A stretch of 64,000 nt of DNA from SZUA-442 sp963792405 (GTDB lineage: Bacteria > Actinomycetota > Acidimicrobiia > Spongiisociales > UBA5794): positions 1 through 64,000 of the forward strand of contig CAWBVU010000005.1 of NCBI GenBank assembly GCA_963792405.1, given 5' to 3'. Below the pieces are notes generated by a model. It saw nothing but the letters and a program-made list of their open reading frames with translations. It was not told the DNA's origin and did not search any database. Positions 8,688 through 17,086 of the stretch are shown one piece after another; positions within the stretch are counted from its first letter, which is position 1; every line of letters starts with the position of its first letter. Position numbers and translations under genes: made by a program.

Positions 8688-9905
8688 GTGACCGAGATCA
8701 GATTCATCACCGACGACGAGGTCCCCGACTTCCTTCACGCCGTCCCGTTCGGGTTCGGCGACGACCTCACCGAGGAAGACGGCACCCAGGAGCGGTTCCG
8801 TGAGACGTTCCCCCTCGAGACCTGCATCGCCGCGTTCGACGATGGGCGCATCGTGGCGACCTTCGGGTCGGTCGACTTCGCCGTGACCACCCCAGGCGGC
8901 ACGCTGCCGATGGCGGGAACCACGATCGTCACCGTGCAGCCCACCCACCGCCGCCGGGGCATCCTGACGACGATGATGCGGATGCACCTCGACCAGGCCA
9001 TCGAACGGGGCCAGCCGCTCGCGGGGCTGTGGGCCTCCGAGCCCACCATCTACGGGCGCTTCGGCTATGGCCTCGCCGCCCACTCCCACGACCTGAAGAT
9101 CCGCATGGACAAGGTGACCCTGCCACCCGGTCCCGACACGGATACGGTCCGCATCATCGACGCTTCCGAGGCGCCCAGCGTGCTCCCACCCATCTTCGAC
9201 CGGGTCCGGCTCACCACGCCGGGGATGCTGTCGCGCAGCGAGGCATGGTGGCGCAACCGGCGCCTGCGCGACCCCGAGCACTGGCGCGAAGGGGCGAGCT
9301 CCCGGCGGATCGCCGTGGCCTCGAGGAACGGGGAACCGGTCGGCTACGTCGCGTACCGGCAGAAGGAGAAGTTCGACGACTGGCTCCCCGAAGGGGCGGT
9401 CGAGGTGATCGAGGTGCTTGCGATCGACGACGACGCAAGACGCACGCTGTGGCACTACCTGGCGAACATCGACTTGTTCCCGAACGTGCACTGGTGGAAC
9501 GCCCCTGCGGACAACCCTCTGTACCTCGAGGTCGACAACCCGCGCCACATCACCACCCGGCACCAGGACACCCTGTACCTGCGGATCCTCGACGTCCCGG
9601 CGGCCCTGTCGGGGCGGACGTACGAATCCGACGGGGCGATCACGATCGGGGTCGTCGACGACACCATGGGCCGTGGCGGGACGTTCCGCCTCGAGGTCAC
9701 CGACGGTGTCGGGACGTGCACGCCTGCCGAGGGCGATCCGGACGTGACGATGGACATCTCCGACCTCGGCGCGTTGCTCCTCGGGCGCCCGGGGGCGGTC
9801 ACCCGGTGGAGGGGTGGCCGCATCGAGGGTGGCGAGGCGCCGGTCCGCACCCTGGACCGCCTGATGCGAACGACAGAGCTCCCGTTCTGCTCAGAGGTCT
9901 TCTGA
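8688..9905 (+). CDS. Eis-like GNAT family N-acetyltransferase
   Basis: The protein has 405 residues, the length expected for the Eis family. The first GNAT domain holds the acetyl-CoA loop VTVQPTHRRRGILTTMM (about residues 82-98) preceded by a beta-bulge strand, then the conserved WASEPTIYGRFGYG. A second GNAT-like domain follows, and the C terminus resembles a sterol-carrier fold (LLLGRPGAVTRWRGG, ending EVF). Eis proteins acetylate lysines or aminoglycoside amines; substrate cannot be read here. The GTG start is supported by leaderless spacing. Confidence 0.82.
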   Translation: MTEIRFITDDEVPDFLHAVPFGFGDDLTEEDGTQERFRETFPLETCIAAFDDGRIVATFGSVDFAVTTPGGTLPMAGTTIVTVQPTHRRRGILTTMMRMHLDQAIERGQPLAGLWASEPTIYGRFGYGLAAHSHDLKIRMDKVTLPPGPDTDTVRIIDASEAPSVLPPIFDRVRLTTPGMLSRSEAWWRNRRLRDPEHWREGASSRRIAVASRNGEPVGYVAYRQKEKFDDWLPEGAVEVIEVLAIDDDARRTLWHYLANIDLFPNVHWWNAPADNPLYLEVDNPRHITTRHQDTLYLRILDVPAALSGRTYESDGAITIGVVDDTMGRGGTFRLEVTDGVGTCTPAEGDPDVTMDISDLGALLLGRPGAVTRWRGGRIEGGEAPVRTLDRLMRTTELPFCSEVF

Positions 9906-9973
9906 CCGGGTCGTCTGACCAGGTCGTCTGATCCAGGTCGTCTGAGCCAGGTCGTCTGAGCCAGGTCGTCTGA
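9896..9973 (+). repeat. Short tandem repeat, 13-14 bp unit, six copies of GGTCGTCTGA
   Basis: The ten-base core GGTCGTCTGA occurs at 9909, 9922, 9936, 9950 and 9964, separated by CC, TCCA or GCCA. A near copy (GGTCTTCTGA, 9896-9905) is the last three codons plus stop of the acetyltransferase gene. The array therefore looks like local expansion of the gene's own 3' end. It lies between convergent genes. Confidence 0.85.
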
Positions 9974-10000
9974 TCCGAGTCCGGAGAGGGCCCAGAAGGG

Positions 10001-10378
10001 TCAGCTGCACACGACGATCGGGATCCCGATGTCGAGATCGGCCCACTCCCGGTGGAGCGTCACGGCCGTGTCGCCCGCGACGAGGGCCGTGGCGAGACAG
10101 GCTCGATCACCAAGCGAGAGGCCGAGGTGCGCAGCGACCGGCCGAAGCTCGCCTGCGATCAGGGCGTGGCGCTGCGTGAACGGAACCACCTCGATGTGCA
10201 GGCGCGGGAGGAGACCTGCGGCGATCGACGCCGGCATGCCGACGTCGACGAGCTTGCCGATGACCTCGGCGTGGTTGACCGCCGAGATGGCGGCATCGGC
10301 GAGGTGGTGGACCACGGACGACGCCCGCCGCTCCCCCTGGATGAGACCCAGGACCGCCGAGGCATCGAGGATCGTCAC
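10001..10378 (-). CDS. vapC: VapC-type PIN-domain toxin ribonuclease
   Basis: The protein has 125 residues, typical for VapC. Acidic residues of the PIN active site are D5 (ILDASAVLG), E38 (NHAEV), D91 (LGDRACLA) and D103. It probably cleaves tRNA or rRNA when the antitoxin is lost. GTG at 10378 is chosen because it overlaps the antitoxin stop (10375-10377) and because the PIN fold begins there; a longer upstream reading is antitoxin antisense frame. Confidence 0.88.
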   Translation of the reverse strand: MTILDASAVLGLIQGERRASSVVHHLADAAISAVNHAEVIGKLVDVGMPASIAAGLLPRLHIEVVPFTQRHALIAGELRPVAAHLGLSLGDRACLATALVAGDTAVTLHREWADLDIGIPIVVCS

Positions 10379-10623
10379 TCGGTGGCTGCCTCGGCTCGCC
10401 GCTCCCTGATCAGCTCGTCGACCATCGACCGTTCCGCAGGGACGTACTCGGCGACGAGCTCCCGCACGTCGGCGACGGCGGCGTCGATGGTCTCGACGGT
10501 CAGCGTCCCACCCTCGTACCGACACAGGAGCTCGGTCGGCCCTTCGAGCCCCATGGCCCTGCGGATCGGTGCGGGGATGACGATCCGACCCTGACGGTTC
10601 ATCGTGGTGGCGAAGATCTGCAT
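10375..10623 (-). CDS. vapB: VapB-type AbrB-family antitoxin
   Basis: The protein has 82 residues. The N-terminal 45 form an AbrB/MazE swapped-hairpin DNA-binding domain (TMNRQGRIVIPAPIRRAMGL). The C-terminal half is charged and helical, as expected for the toxin-neutralising tail. It overlaps the vapC start by four bases, so the two are translated together. A promoter with direct repeats sits directly upstream. Confidence 0.88.
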   Translation of the reverse strand: MQIFATTMNRQGRIVIPAPIRRAMGLEGPTELLCRYEGGTLTVETIDAAVADVRELVAEYVPAERSMVDELIRERRAEAATE

Positions 10624-10658
10624 GTGACACTTCTATCAGCTGTGACACGCACGGTCAA
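10623..10658 (-). promoter_or_regulatory. vapBC promoter and probable autoregulatory operator
   Basis: Reading toward vapB, TTGACC (10653-10658) is followed after 17 bases by TAGAAG (10630-10635), then six bases to ATG 10623. Two copies of GTGTCACA (10641-10648 and 10623-10630), 18 bases apart, flank the -10 box and are a good candidate VapB binding site. Confidence 0.6.
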
Positions 10659-10751
10659 CATGGTCACACCTGCCTCATCGGAAGGGACGTCCACACTCCT
10701 GGTGCTCGATGTCGGTGTGCTCGTGAGCGCCCATCGCGGCGGCCTGAGCGG

Positions 10752-11285
10752 TCAGGCGCCGAGGGCGGCGATCACCTCGTCGATGTCGGCGTGGTCACCC
10801 GCGAAGTCCTCCCGATCCTCGTAGAGGATCTCGTCGCCGGGGCCGATGACGACGGTCGCCCCGAGCTGCATCGGGCGACTTCCCGGCTTCTTCTGGCGAT
10901 GCCCTCCGGCGAGCGAGCGCGCACCCGCGGCGATCTGCCCTGGGCGCAGCAGCGAGGTCACGCCGAGGCTGCCGGTGCCGACGATCTCCGCGGCGCGTCC
11001 CTCCTCGTCGAGGAGCACGGGGAACGGCACCTGCTCGTCCTCGATGAAGGCGGCGGCGTAGCGCTTGCCGCCGGTGCCGATGGCGGTGACCTTGGCGCCG
11101 GTGGCGAGGATCTCGTCGTATCTGTCGCGGACCTGACCGGCCCGCTCACGGCAGGTCAGTCAGCCGAAGTGGCGCAGGAAGAGGAGGACCTGGGGCTGGT
11201 CGCGCCAGAGGTCGCCGAGCCGGTGCTCAGCACCGTCGGCGTCGACGAGCACCTCATCAGCGAGTTGTGCGGCATCGAAGGGCAT
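10752..11285 (-). CDS. AhpC/TSA-like thiol oxidoreductase; candidate selenoprotein (in-frame TGA as Sec)
   Basis: Read through TGA 11160-11162, this gives 177 residues with the full AhpC/TSA_2 (peroxiredoxin-like) pattern: FLRHFG, then the TGA, then LTCRERAGQV, ending in a complete domain (VLLDEEGRAAEIVG, LGATVVIGPGDEIL). The family motif is HFG-C-x-x-C; the TGA stands exactly at the first cysteine (residue 42), with C45 kept, so a U-x-x-C redox site is predicted. Coding pattern is continuous on both sides and no other frame fits. The start is ATG 11285. A premature stop mutation is the alternative; selenocysteine genes are not in this window. Confidence 0.72.
11127..11145 (-). promoter_or_regulatory. 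Bacterial SECIS-like hairpin downstream of the in-frame TGA
   Basis: In RNA sense, GCGGGCC pairs with GGUCCGC (seven pairs, one G-U) around the loop GGUCA. The stem begins 14 bases, and the loop 21 bases, after the UGA. Known bacterial SECIS elements have a small hairpin at about this distance with GU in the apical loop; E. coli fdhF has a GGUCU loop. A competing stem (CUGACC with GGUCAG) is possible. Confidence 0.55.
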
Positions 11286-11453
11286 GGGCGTCCTCGGGTG
11301 TCTCGGGTACGTGGGTGCGGTCTTCTCTGTACGGACCCGGGCGGCTGCCCGGATCGACCGGACGGCCGTCACCTCCGCGAGATGGCCTGACGCGCACCGT
11401 GTCGTACGTCGCGTGTTCTGTGGGACGATGGTATCGGCGGAGGGGTCGAGACG

Positions 11454-12233
11454 ATGCAGCGCAACGAGTCGGTGTCGGCCCGCCGAGCGGCGGAGTGGGA
11501 TGATCTGTGGCGCCCGTCCCACTGGCTGGAGGCCCCCGACCATCCGCAGGACGCGACGGTTCAGCTGCTGGCCCTCGCCGCGCTGGTGCTGTATGCGAAC
11601 GTCATCGTCAACGAGGTGCTCGCTCCGCCGTGGTACGTGCCGTTCAACCTCGGCATCCTCCTCGTCGCCCTCCTCGTCGCACGCCATGAGGGAACGACGT
11701 GGACCGAGCTCGGGATGCGCCGTGACACCATGGGGCGCGGACTCGCCGTCGGTGGCGCCGTCGCCCTGGTGGTCGTCGCGGCCATCGTCGGTGCCGCCCT
11801 GGTGCCGTGGACCCGCGGCGCCTTCGAGGACGAGCGGATCGTGGAGGGCTCGATCGGCCTGTCGCTCTACCACGCCCTCGTGCGGATCCCCATCGGGACC
11901 GCGCTGTACGAGGAGGTCCTGTTCCGGGGCGTCGTGTTCGGGATGCTCTCGCGACGCTTCTCGGTCCTGGTGGCGGCCACCTGGTCGTCCGTGCTCTTCG
12001 GCGTGTGGCACGTGCTCCCCGCCCTGGATGCCATCGAGACGAACCCTGTCGGCGAGGCCATCGGAGGCGCCGTGGCGCCCGTCGTCGCCGCCATGGTGTC
12101 GACGGCGGTCGTCGGCATGGGGTTCGTGTGGCTCCGCCTGTATGCGAGGAGCATCGTGGCGCCGATCGTCGTCCACGTGGCCGCCAACAGCACCGCGGTG
12201 CTGGCCGCCACGGTCGTCGTCCACGTCCTCTAG
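11454..12233 (+). CDS. CPBP family intramembrane glutamic protease
   Basis: The protein has 259 residues and about seven hydrophobic segments. It carries the CPBP (CAAX protease and bacteriocin-processing, Abi) motifs: E153/E154 with R158 (EEVLFRG), H186 (FGVWHVLP), and H241 with N245 (HVAANS). These residues form the active site of Rce1-type proteases. The substrate is unknown; members process prenylated proteins, peptides or act in bacteriocin immunity. It is divergent from the candidate selenoprotein gene. Confidence 0.85.
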   Translation: MQRNESVSARRAAEWDDLWRPSHWLEAPDHPQDATVQLLALAALVLYANVIVNEVLAPPWYVPFNLGILLVALLVARHEGTTWTELGMRRDTMGRGLAVGGAVALVVVAAIVGAALVPWTRGAFEDERIVEGSIGLSLYHALVRIPIGTALYEEVLFRGVVFGMLSRRFSVLVAATWSSVLFGVWHVLPALDAIETNPVGEAIGGAVAPVVAAMVSTAVVGMGFVWLRLYARSIVAPIVVHVAANSTAVLAATVVVHVL

Positions 12234-12244
12234 GCGAAGCGCAC

Positions 12245-13603
12245 TCAGGTGGGTTCGGACGGTGCTCGGTCCGCCTCGCTGGACGTGCGGTGGGCGCGGC
12301 GCCGAGCAGGGTACGCACCCATGATCGCGGCGCCGGCGAAGGCGGCGATGGGCAGGATCCAGTTGACGGTGGCGTCGGTGGTGGCGAGGCCGAAGTAGGC
12401 GACGGCGGCCGTGCCGGCGATGACGAGGAGGAGCCCTGCGACCACCCAGCTCGTGTGCGACGGGGCAGGCGTGTCCCGGATCCGCCACTCGAACCGGGCG
12501 AACACCGCCACGAGCGCGAGCGTCGTGACGACGAGGACGGCAACCCAGATCGGGCGCGTCAGCCACCACTCCGTCGTGCCCGGCTCGATGCGGAACGCCC
12601 GACCGTCGAATGCGAACAGGAACACCGCAACGACGAGGCTCATCGCCGTCAGGTGCCAGAGGTAGATCGTCATCATGACGCCGGACACGGCCACGACGGA
12701 GCGCCACTGGCGCCGACGATGGGCGACCCGTGCGATCGGCCCTGCCGCCCACCAGATGACCCCCGCCTGGACGAGTCCGAGGAGGGCGATCGCGAACGTG
12801 GGTGGCGTCATGTTCGTGAGCTCCGCGCCGGGGACTCCCACCATGGCGACCGGGTACCACCCGATCCACGTGAGCGCGATCAGCGCGGCCAGCGAGCCCA
12901 GGGCGACGGCGAGGCCGGTCCGTGCGGGGATGGGCCGTCCTTGTCGCTCACGCCTCGCCCACCAGTAGCCGACCTGGTGCACCGTCGCCCACACGAAGAG
13001 GAAGTTGACCCACCCGATGCCGCTGACGTCGAAGCGGAACCGGATGACGTCGACGGCCACGGCCGTGGCAGCGAGGGCCGCGACCGTGGCGAGCCCTGCC
13101 GCGTCCCACCATCGGTGGGTGAAGGGGGCAATGGCCGTGATGCCGACGTACACGGCGATGAACCACACCGGGACGGTGGCGGACATGGCCCCTGCCCGGA
13201 CCACGTCGGCAGGCAGGAACGGGCCGAGGCCCACGATCAGCAGCGTCCACACGACGAGGAGGGGGATCACCGGGGTGTACAGGCGCCGAACCCTCCTGGT
13301 CACCCAGTCGCCGTACTCGACGTCGCCGCGGGATGCGAGGGCCCGCCCGTTGGCGTAGCCCCCGACGAGGAAGAAGACCGGCATCACCTGGACGACCCAG
13401 GTGACCCATCCGGCGTAGGGGATCCACTCGAGTGAGTTGAGCAGGGCGATCTCGTCGTCGGGCTTGAGCCAGATCGATGCCGCCAGCCAGTGCCCGAACA
13501 CGACGACCAGGATCGCAACGGCCCGGACGGAGTCGACCACCCGGTTGCGGGTGTCTGGTGTGTCATCGGCGATGCGGCGGGTGTGATCGAGATACCGGCT
13601 CAT
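12245..13603 (-). CDS. Acyltransferase 3 family membrane protein
   Basis: The protein has 452 residues and about ten to eleven membrane helices. The family start (RNRVVDSVRAVAILVVVFGHW, with the catalytic-type histidine in FGHW at about residue 38) and the MPVFFLVGGYANGRAL segment match acyltransferase family 3, whose members O-acylate sugars, lipids or peptidoglycan. The C-terminal 40 residues are basic and cytosolic. The target glycan cannot be deduced here. It converges on the CPBP gene with 11 bases between stops. Confidence 0.82.
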   Translation of the reverse strand: MSRYLDHTRRIADDTPDTRNRVVDSVRAVAILVVVFGHWLAASIWLKPDDEIALLNSLEWIPYAGWVTWVVQVMPVFFLVGGYANGRALASRGDVEYGDWVTRRVRRLYTPVIPLLVVWTLLIVGLGPFLPADVVRAGAMSATVPVWFIAVYVGITAIAPFTHRWWDAAGLATVAALAATAVAVDVIRFRFDVSGIGWVNFLFVWATVHQVGYWWARRERQGRPIPARTGLAVALGSLAALIALTWIGWYPVAMVGVPGAELTNMTPPTFAIALLGLVQAGVIWWAAGPIARVAHRRRQWRSVVAVSGVMMTIYLWHLTAMSLVVAVFLFAFDGRAFRIEPGTTEWWLTRPIWVAVLVVTTLALVAVFARFEWRIRDTPAPSHTSWVVAGLLLVIAGTAAVAYFGLATTDATVNWILPIAAFAGAAIMGAYPARRRAHRTSSEADRAPSEPT

Positions 13604-13783
13604 GTCCGTGTCGACCTCCGACGGTGGTGCTCGGGGACACGACCTTGCCCGACACGCGGGACGTCACCGGTCGTGCATCGCATCTGGGACCGCTCCGGCC
13701 CCATTGTCGCGCACGGAGCGGGTGCGGGCCGCCTTCCCGCCGTCTAGGGTGCCAAAACCTGCCAGCGATCCGGAGGACCCGAC

Positions 13784-14458
13784 ATGACCCCAACCGTCAT
13801 CCCCCACCGCTCGACTCGTGTGCGGTGGCTCAGCCTCGCAGCCGCAGCGGTCCTCGTGCTCGCTGCGTGCGGGGGCGATGCCGATGATCCCGCGACCGAG
13901 CCCACGGACGCCGCGCCCGGCTCGACGACCACCGCATCCGACAGCGGCGATGCCGCCACGACGACTGTCGCAGCCGATGCGACGACGACCACGGCGGGCG
14001 GCGGCGACGGCTCGGCGGGCGGCAAGTACGCGATCGTGACGCTCGGTGGTGAGACCTATGAGGCCGACTTCGTCGAGACGTTCTCCCAGTGCATCTCGAT
14101 GGGTGGCGCCATCGGGGCTGTCGCTCCGATCGCCGGGCTCGAGGACGCCTCGCTCGACCTCAGCATCCCACCGCAGGGATGGGAGACCTCCGGCGAGGAG
14201 TGGGAGCCACCATCGGTCGGCGTGGACCTGGGTGAGGACGCCAATGGTGTCCCCATCGACTGGCGTGCAAGTGCCGACGTCGTGGAGACCTTCCCCCAGC
14301 TCGAGGGCAAGAGCCAGGTCGATTCCGTCACGTACGACGGGACGACCATATCCGGGACGGCGACGTTCATCGACTTCTTCCAGGCCCAGCTGTTCGTCAC
14401 CGGCCAGGTCGACGAGCCGCAGCCGGTGATGGGGACCTTCGAGATCTCCTGCGGCTGA
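13784..14458 (+). CDS. Lipoprotein, function unknown
   Basis: The protein has 224 residues. A type II signal peptide ends in the lipobox LAAC (about residues 27-30), so the mature protein is anchored by a lipidated cysteine. A Thr/Ala/Asp-rich linker (about 31-82) follows, then a compact 140-residue domain with two cysteines (TFSQCISM and EISCG) that probably bridge. The linker is typical of actinobacterial surface lipoproteins. A GGAGGA ribosome binding site precedes the ATG by eight bases. I do not recognise the folded domain. Confidence 0.75.
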   Translation: MTPTVIPHRSTRVRWLSLAAAAVLVLAACGGDADDPATEPTDAAPGSTTTASDSGDAATTTVAADATTTTAGGGDGSAGGKYAIVTLGGETYEADFVETFSQCISMGGAIGAVAPIAGLEDASLDLSIPPQGWETSGEEWEPPSVGVDLGEDANGVPIDWRASADVVETFPQLEGKSQVDSVTYDGTTISGTATFIDFFQAQLFVTGQVDEPQPVMGTFEISCG

Positions 14459-14472
14459 GACCGTGCATCGAT

Positions 14473-14503
14473 CGGCCCGCAGTCGTCGACGGCTGCCGGG
14501 CCG
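14473..14503. terminator. Hairpin between convergent genes
   Basis: CGGCCCGCAG pairs with CTGCCGGGCCG, leaving one bulged C, in the 54-base gap between the lipoprotein stop and the oppositely directed gene. Confidence 0.45.
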
Positions 14504-14512
14504 GTCGGGGTG

Positions 14513-15004
14513 CTACTCCGCGGACGGGGCGTCGGGGAGCGGCTCGAGGACGACGACGGCGGTCTCGCGTGAACGCAGCGCCGCATAGCCGTCGAGGCCG
14601 TCATCGAGGTGGCGCCAGCGGTCCCACAGGCGGGCCCGCTCCTCCCCCTCCGCGGCCCGTCCCCGCACGGGGAACCTCGCGCCACCCAGCTCCACCTCCG
14701 CGACCGGGTTCGCCTGCAGGTTGAGCCACCATGCGGGCTCGGGGTCGCCCCAGCCGTTCATCGCCATCGTGACGAGGTTCTGGCCGTCCTCGAGGAAGCC
14801 GAGGATGACGCTGCGGTCCTGCCCGGTTCGCCGACCGGTGACGGTCAGGCGCAGCATGCCGTAGCGGTCGGGCGTGGCGGGTCGCAGCCCGAACCGCCCG
14901 CCCGTGACCCTGTACAGCCCGCGGTGGACCACCCACGCGGTGCGGATGAACCACCTCGGCGGCAACGATGGCCGTTTCGCGTCGGGTGACGAGGGTGCGC
15001 TCAC
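14513..15004 (-). CDS. Ddn-like F420-dependent (deazaflavin) nitroreductase family protein
   Basis: The protein has 163 residues. The pattern LRLTVTGRRTGQDRSVILGFLEDG...LVTMAMNGWGDPEPAWWLNLQANP is diagnostic for the Rv3547/Ddn family, small split-barrel proteins that bind coenzyme F420 and reduce quinones or nitro compounds. GTG 15004 is preceded by GAGGAG at the correct distance; an in-frame ATG at 15100 would add 32 unconserved residues. Its presence implies that the organism makes F420. Confidence 0.85.
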   Translation of the reverse strand: MSAPSSPDAKRPSLPPRWFIRTAWVVHRGLYRVTGGRFGLRPATPDRYGMLRLTVTGRRTGQDRSVILGFLEDGQNLVTMAMNGWGDPEPAWWLNLQANPVAEVELGGARFPVRGRAAEGEERARLWDRWRHLDDGLDGYAALRSRETAVVVLEPLPDAPSAE

Positions 15005-15175
15005 GTGGACTCCTCGGGCTCTCGCTCCGATCCTACGCTGCCGTGCCATGCTTTCCGGATGGGGGCCGATGCGGGCGTGAAGGGAAGGACCCGGATCCAC
15101 CCCGAATGGGGATCCGTCTGAGTGGGGGAGCCACCCGGCTCCCCCAGTCGCGTCAGTAGCGGGAGCTGTCCCCGA

Positions 15176-17086
15176 TCAGCCCTGTCCGCCGGGCCCCGCC
15201 GAGGACGACCGTGTCGTGCCGATGCCGAAGGCGACGACCGAGGCGATGGCGAGGACGGCGACGATGGCCATCGCCCCGAGCGCGGCCGACAGCGAACCCG
15301 AGTCCTCGGAGATCTCCGGCCCGGCCGCCACGACGGTGTCGCCTCCGCCGGGATCGACCCCCGCGGATACCTCGGCCGTCCCCGCCTCGACCACGGTGAC
15401 CGTGCCGACCATGTTCGGATGGAGCGTGCAGAAGTACTCGTAGGCGCCGACGGAATCGAAGGTCCGCTGGTACGTCTGGTCCGTGAGCATGAGGTCCGAG
15501 TCGAAAGCGCCGTCCCTGTCGGTGACCGTGTGGGGGAGCTCCCCGACGTTGGTCCACCGGACCGTGGTGCCCGCCTCGACAACGAGCTCGCGCGGGTCGT
15601 AGTCGAGGTCGACGACGAGCGCGTCGATGGTGGCGCCCTGAGCCTGCGCGCCGCCGCCGCCGGCGGTGGATTCCTCTGGTGGCTGGGTGGTGTCGGGCGG
15701 CCCCGTCGGAGGGTCACTGACATCCTCGGCGTCGGGCTGACCGGTGGAGGCGCCGGTGACGGTGACGGTTCCCGCCATCCCCGGGTGCAACGTGCAGATG
15801 TACTCGAACGACCCCGGATTGTTGAACGTGCGCCGATACGTCCCCGACGGCATCACCAGACCCGAATCGAAGGCACCCGACCGCGCCGTGACCGTATGGG
15901 GCAACGCACCCGTGTTCGACCACACCAACGTCGACCCCGTCGAGATCGTCACCGACCGAGGCGAGAACGCATTGTCCACGATCCTCACGTCCCCGGGCGG
16001 CGCAGGACCCGGCGGCACCGTCGGCGGTGGCGCAGGAGGCGGAGGATCCTCCCCCACCGACGCACCCGTCACCGTCACCGTCCCCACCATCTCGGGATGC
16101 AACGTGCAGATGTACTCGAACGACCCAGGATTGTTGAACGTGCGCCGATACGTCCCCGACGGCATCACCAGACCCGAATCGAAGGCACCCGACCGCGCCG
16201 TGACCGTATGGGGCAACGCACCCGTGTTCGACCACACCAACGTCGACCCCGTCGAGATCGTCACCGACCGAGGCGAGAACGCATTGTCCACGATCCTCAC
16301 GTCCCCGGGCGGCGCAGGACCCGGCGGCACCGTCGGCGGTGGCGCAGGAGGCGGAGGATCCTCCCCCACCGACGCACCCGTCACCGTCACCGTCCCCACC
16401 ATCTCGGGATGCAACGTGCAGAAGTACTCGAACGACCCAGGGTTGTTGAACGACCGCCGATAGTTCCCTGCGTCGAAGATGCCGGAGTCGAAGGAGCGGT
16501 CCCGTGCGGTGACCGTGTGGTTGCCGTCGAGGTTCCTCCAGACGACCTCGGTGCCCGTCGTCACGGTGATGGTGGCGGGGCGGTAGGAGCGGTCGACGAT
16601 GTCGACGGTGGAGGACCCGCCGGGTGGAGGTGTCCCCCCGGGAGGGGGCGGCGTCGCGGGCTGGGCGGACACGGTGATGGTGCCGTGGTAGGCGGTGTCG
16701 TCGGGGTTGCGGTCGTCCTGGTAGCTGTAGGTGCCCTCGACGTCGAAGGTCATGACGAACTGGGCCCCTGGGTCGAGGTTGCCGCTGTCGATGTCGACGG
16801 GACCGGCCGTCGTGCGGATCCGGTGGCGTTCGGCGTCCTGGTTGATCCAGGTGACGGTCGTGCCGGGCTCGATCCGCACGTCGGGTTCGCTGAGGCGGTC
16901 GGTGATGGTCACCGTCACCGGCGGCGAGACGCCGAGGGCCGGGGCGATGGTGGCGATGAACGCGATGGCCATCGCGAGGATGAGGAGGGCGGGCCGGTTG
17001 CCGGATCCCCTGGCGCGTCGGGATCCGCGCCGAAGCGACGGCGCCGCCCCTGCCCTCGTGGTCGAGCCGGTTCGTGTGGATGCCAT
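15176..17086 (-). CDS. Exported multi-cupredoxin protein with five tandem copper-domain repeats
   Basis: The protein has about 636 residues from ATG 17086 (a GTG at 17092 is also possible). An uncleaved or cleaved N-terminal hydrophobic segment (ALLILAMAIAFIATIAPALG) precedes five cupredoxin domains joined by Pro/Gly linkers, and a C-terminal hydrophobic anchor lies before TRSSSAGPGGQG. Domains 2-5 each show the type 1 copper set H (HTVT), C and H (CTLHP) and M; domain 1 keeps the fold but lacks the cysteine. Domains 3 and 4 are nearly identical in DNA. It is likely a cell-surface electron carrier or copper buffer. Confidence 0.82.
   Translation of the reverse strand: MASTRTGSTTRAGAAPSLRRGSRRARGSGNRPALLILAMAIAFIATIAPALGVSPPVTVTITDRLSEPDVRIEPGTTVTWINQDAERHRIRTTAGPVDIDSGNLDPGAQFVMTFDVEGTYSYQDDRNPDDTAYHGTITVSAQPATPPPPGGTPPPGGSSTVDIVDRSYRPATITVTTGTEVVWRNLDGNHTVTARDRSFDSGIFDAGNYRRSFNNPGSFEYFCTLHPEMVGTVTVTGASVGEDPPPPAPPPTVPPGPAPPGDVRIVDNAFSPRSVTISTGSTLVWSNTGALPHTVTARSGAFDSGLVMPSGTYRRTFNNPGSFEYICTLHPEMVGTVTVTGASVGEDPPPPAPPPTVPPGPAPPGDVRIVDNAFSPRSVTISTGSTLVWSNTGALPHTVTARSGAFDSGLVMPSGTYRRTFNNPGSFEYICTLHPGMAGTVTVTGASTGQPDAEDVSDPPTGPPDTTQPPEESTAGGGGAQAQGATIDALVVDLDYDPRELVVEAGTTVRWTNVGELPHTVTDRDGAFDSDLMLTDQTYQRTFDSVGAYEYFCTLHPNMVGTVTVVEAGTAEVSAGVDPGGGDTVVAAGPEISEDSGSLSAALGAMAIVAVLAIASVVAFGIGTTRSSSAGPGGQG
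15786..16460 (-). repeat. 312-bp tandem repeat inside the cupredoxin gene
   Basis: The motif TGCAACGTGCAG (plus strand) recurs at 15786, 16098 and 16410, exactly 312 bases apart. The unit 15786-16097 matches 16098-16409 almost base for base; the third copy stays alike for about 50 bases and then diverges. Each unit encodes 104 residues, one cupredoxin domain plus linker. G-ending codons dominate in the repeat, unlike the flanking parts of the gene. Confidence 0.85.

Noticed and set aside
8196..9563. Minus-strand frame of 455 residues covering the Eis-like gene
   Set aside because: It is the antisense of the acetyltransferase gene plus the DUF1440-like protein; only the part from ATG 8621 is credible.
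9900..9975. CRISPR-like short repeats
   Set aside because: The units are 13-14 bases with almost no spacer, so this is a simple tandem array.
11160..12869. Minus-strand frame of 569 residues ending at the TGA 11160
   Set aside because: All but the last 41 residues are antisense to the CPBP and acyltransferase region; the real protein starts at ATG 11285 and reads through the TGA.
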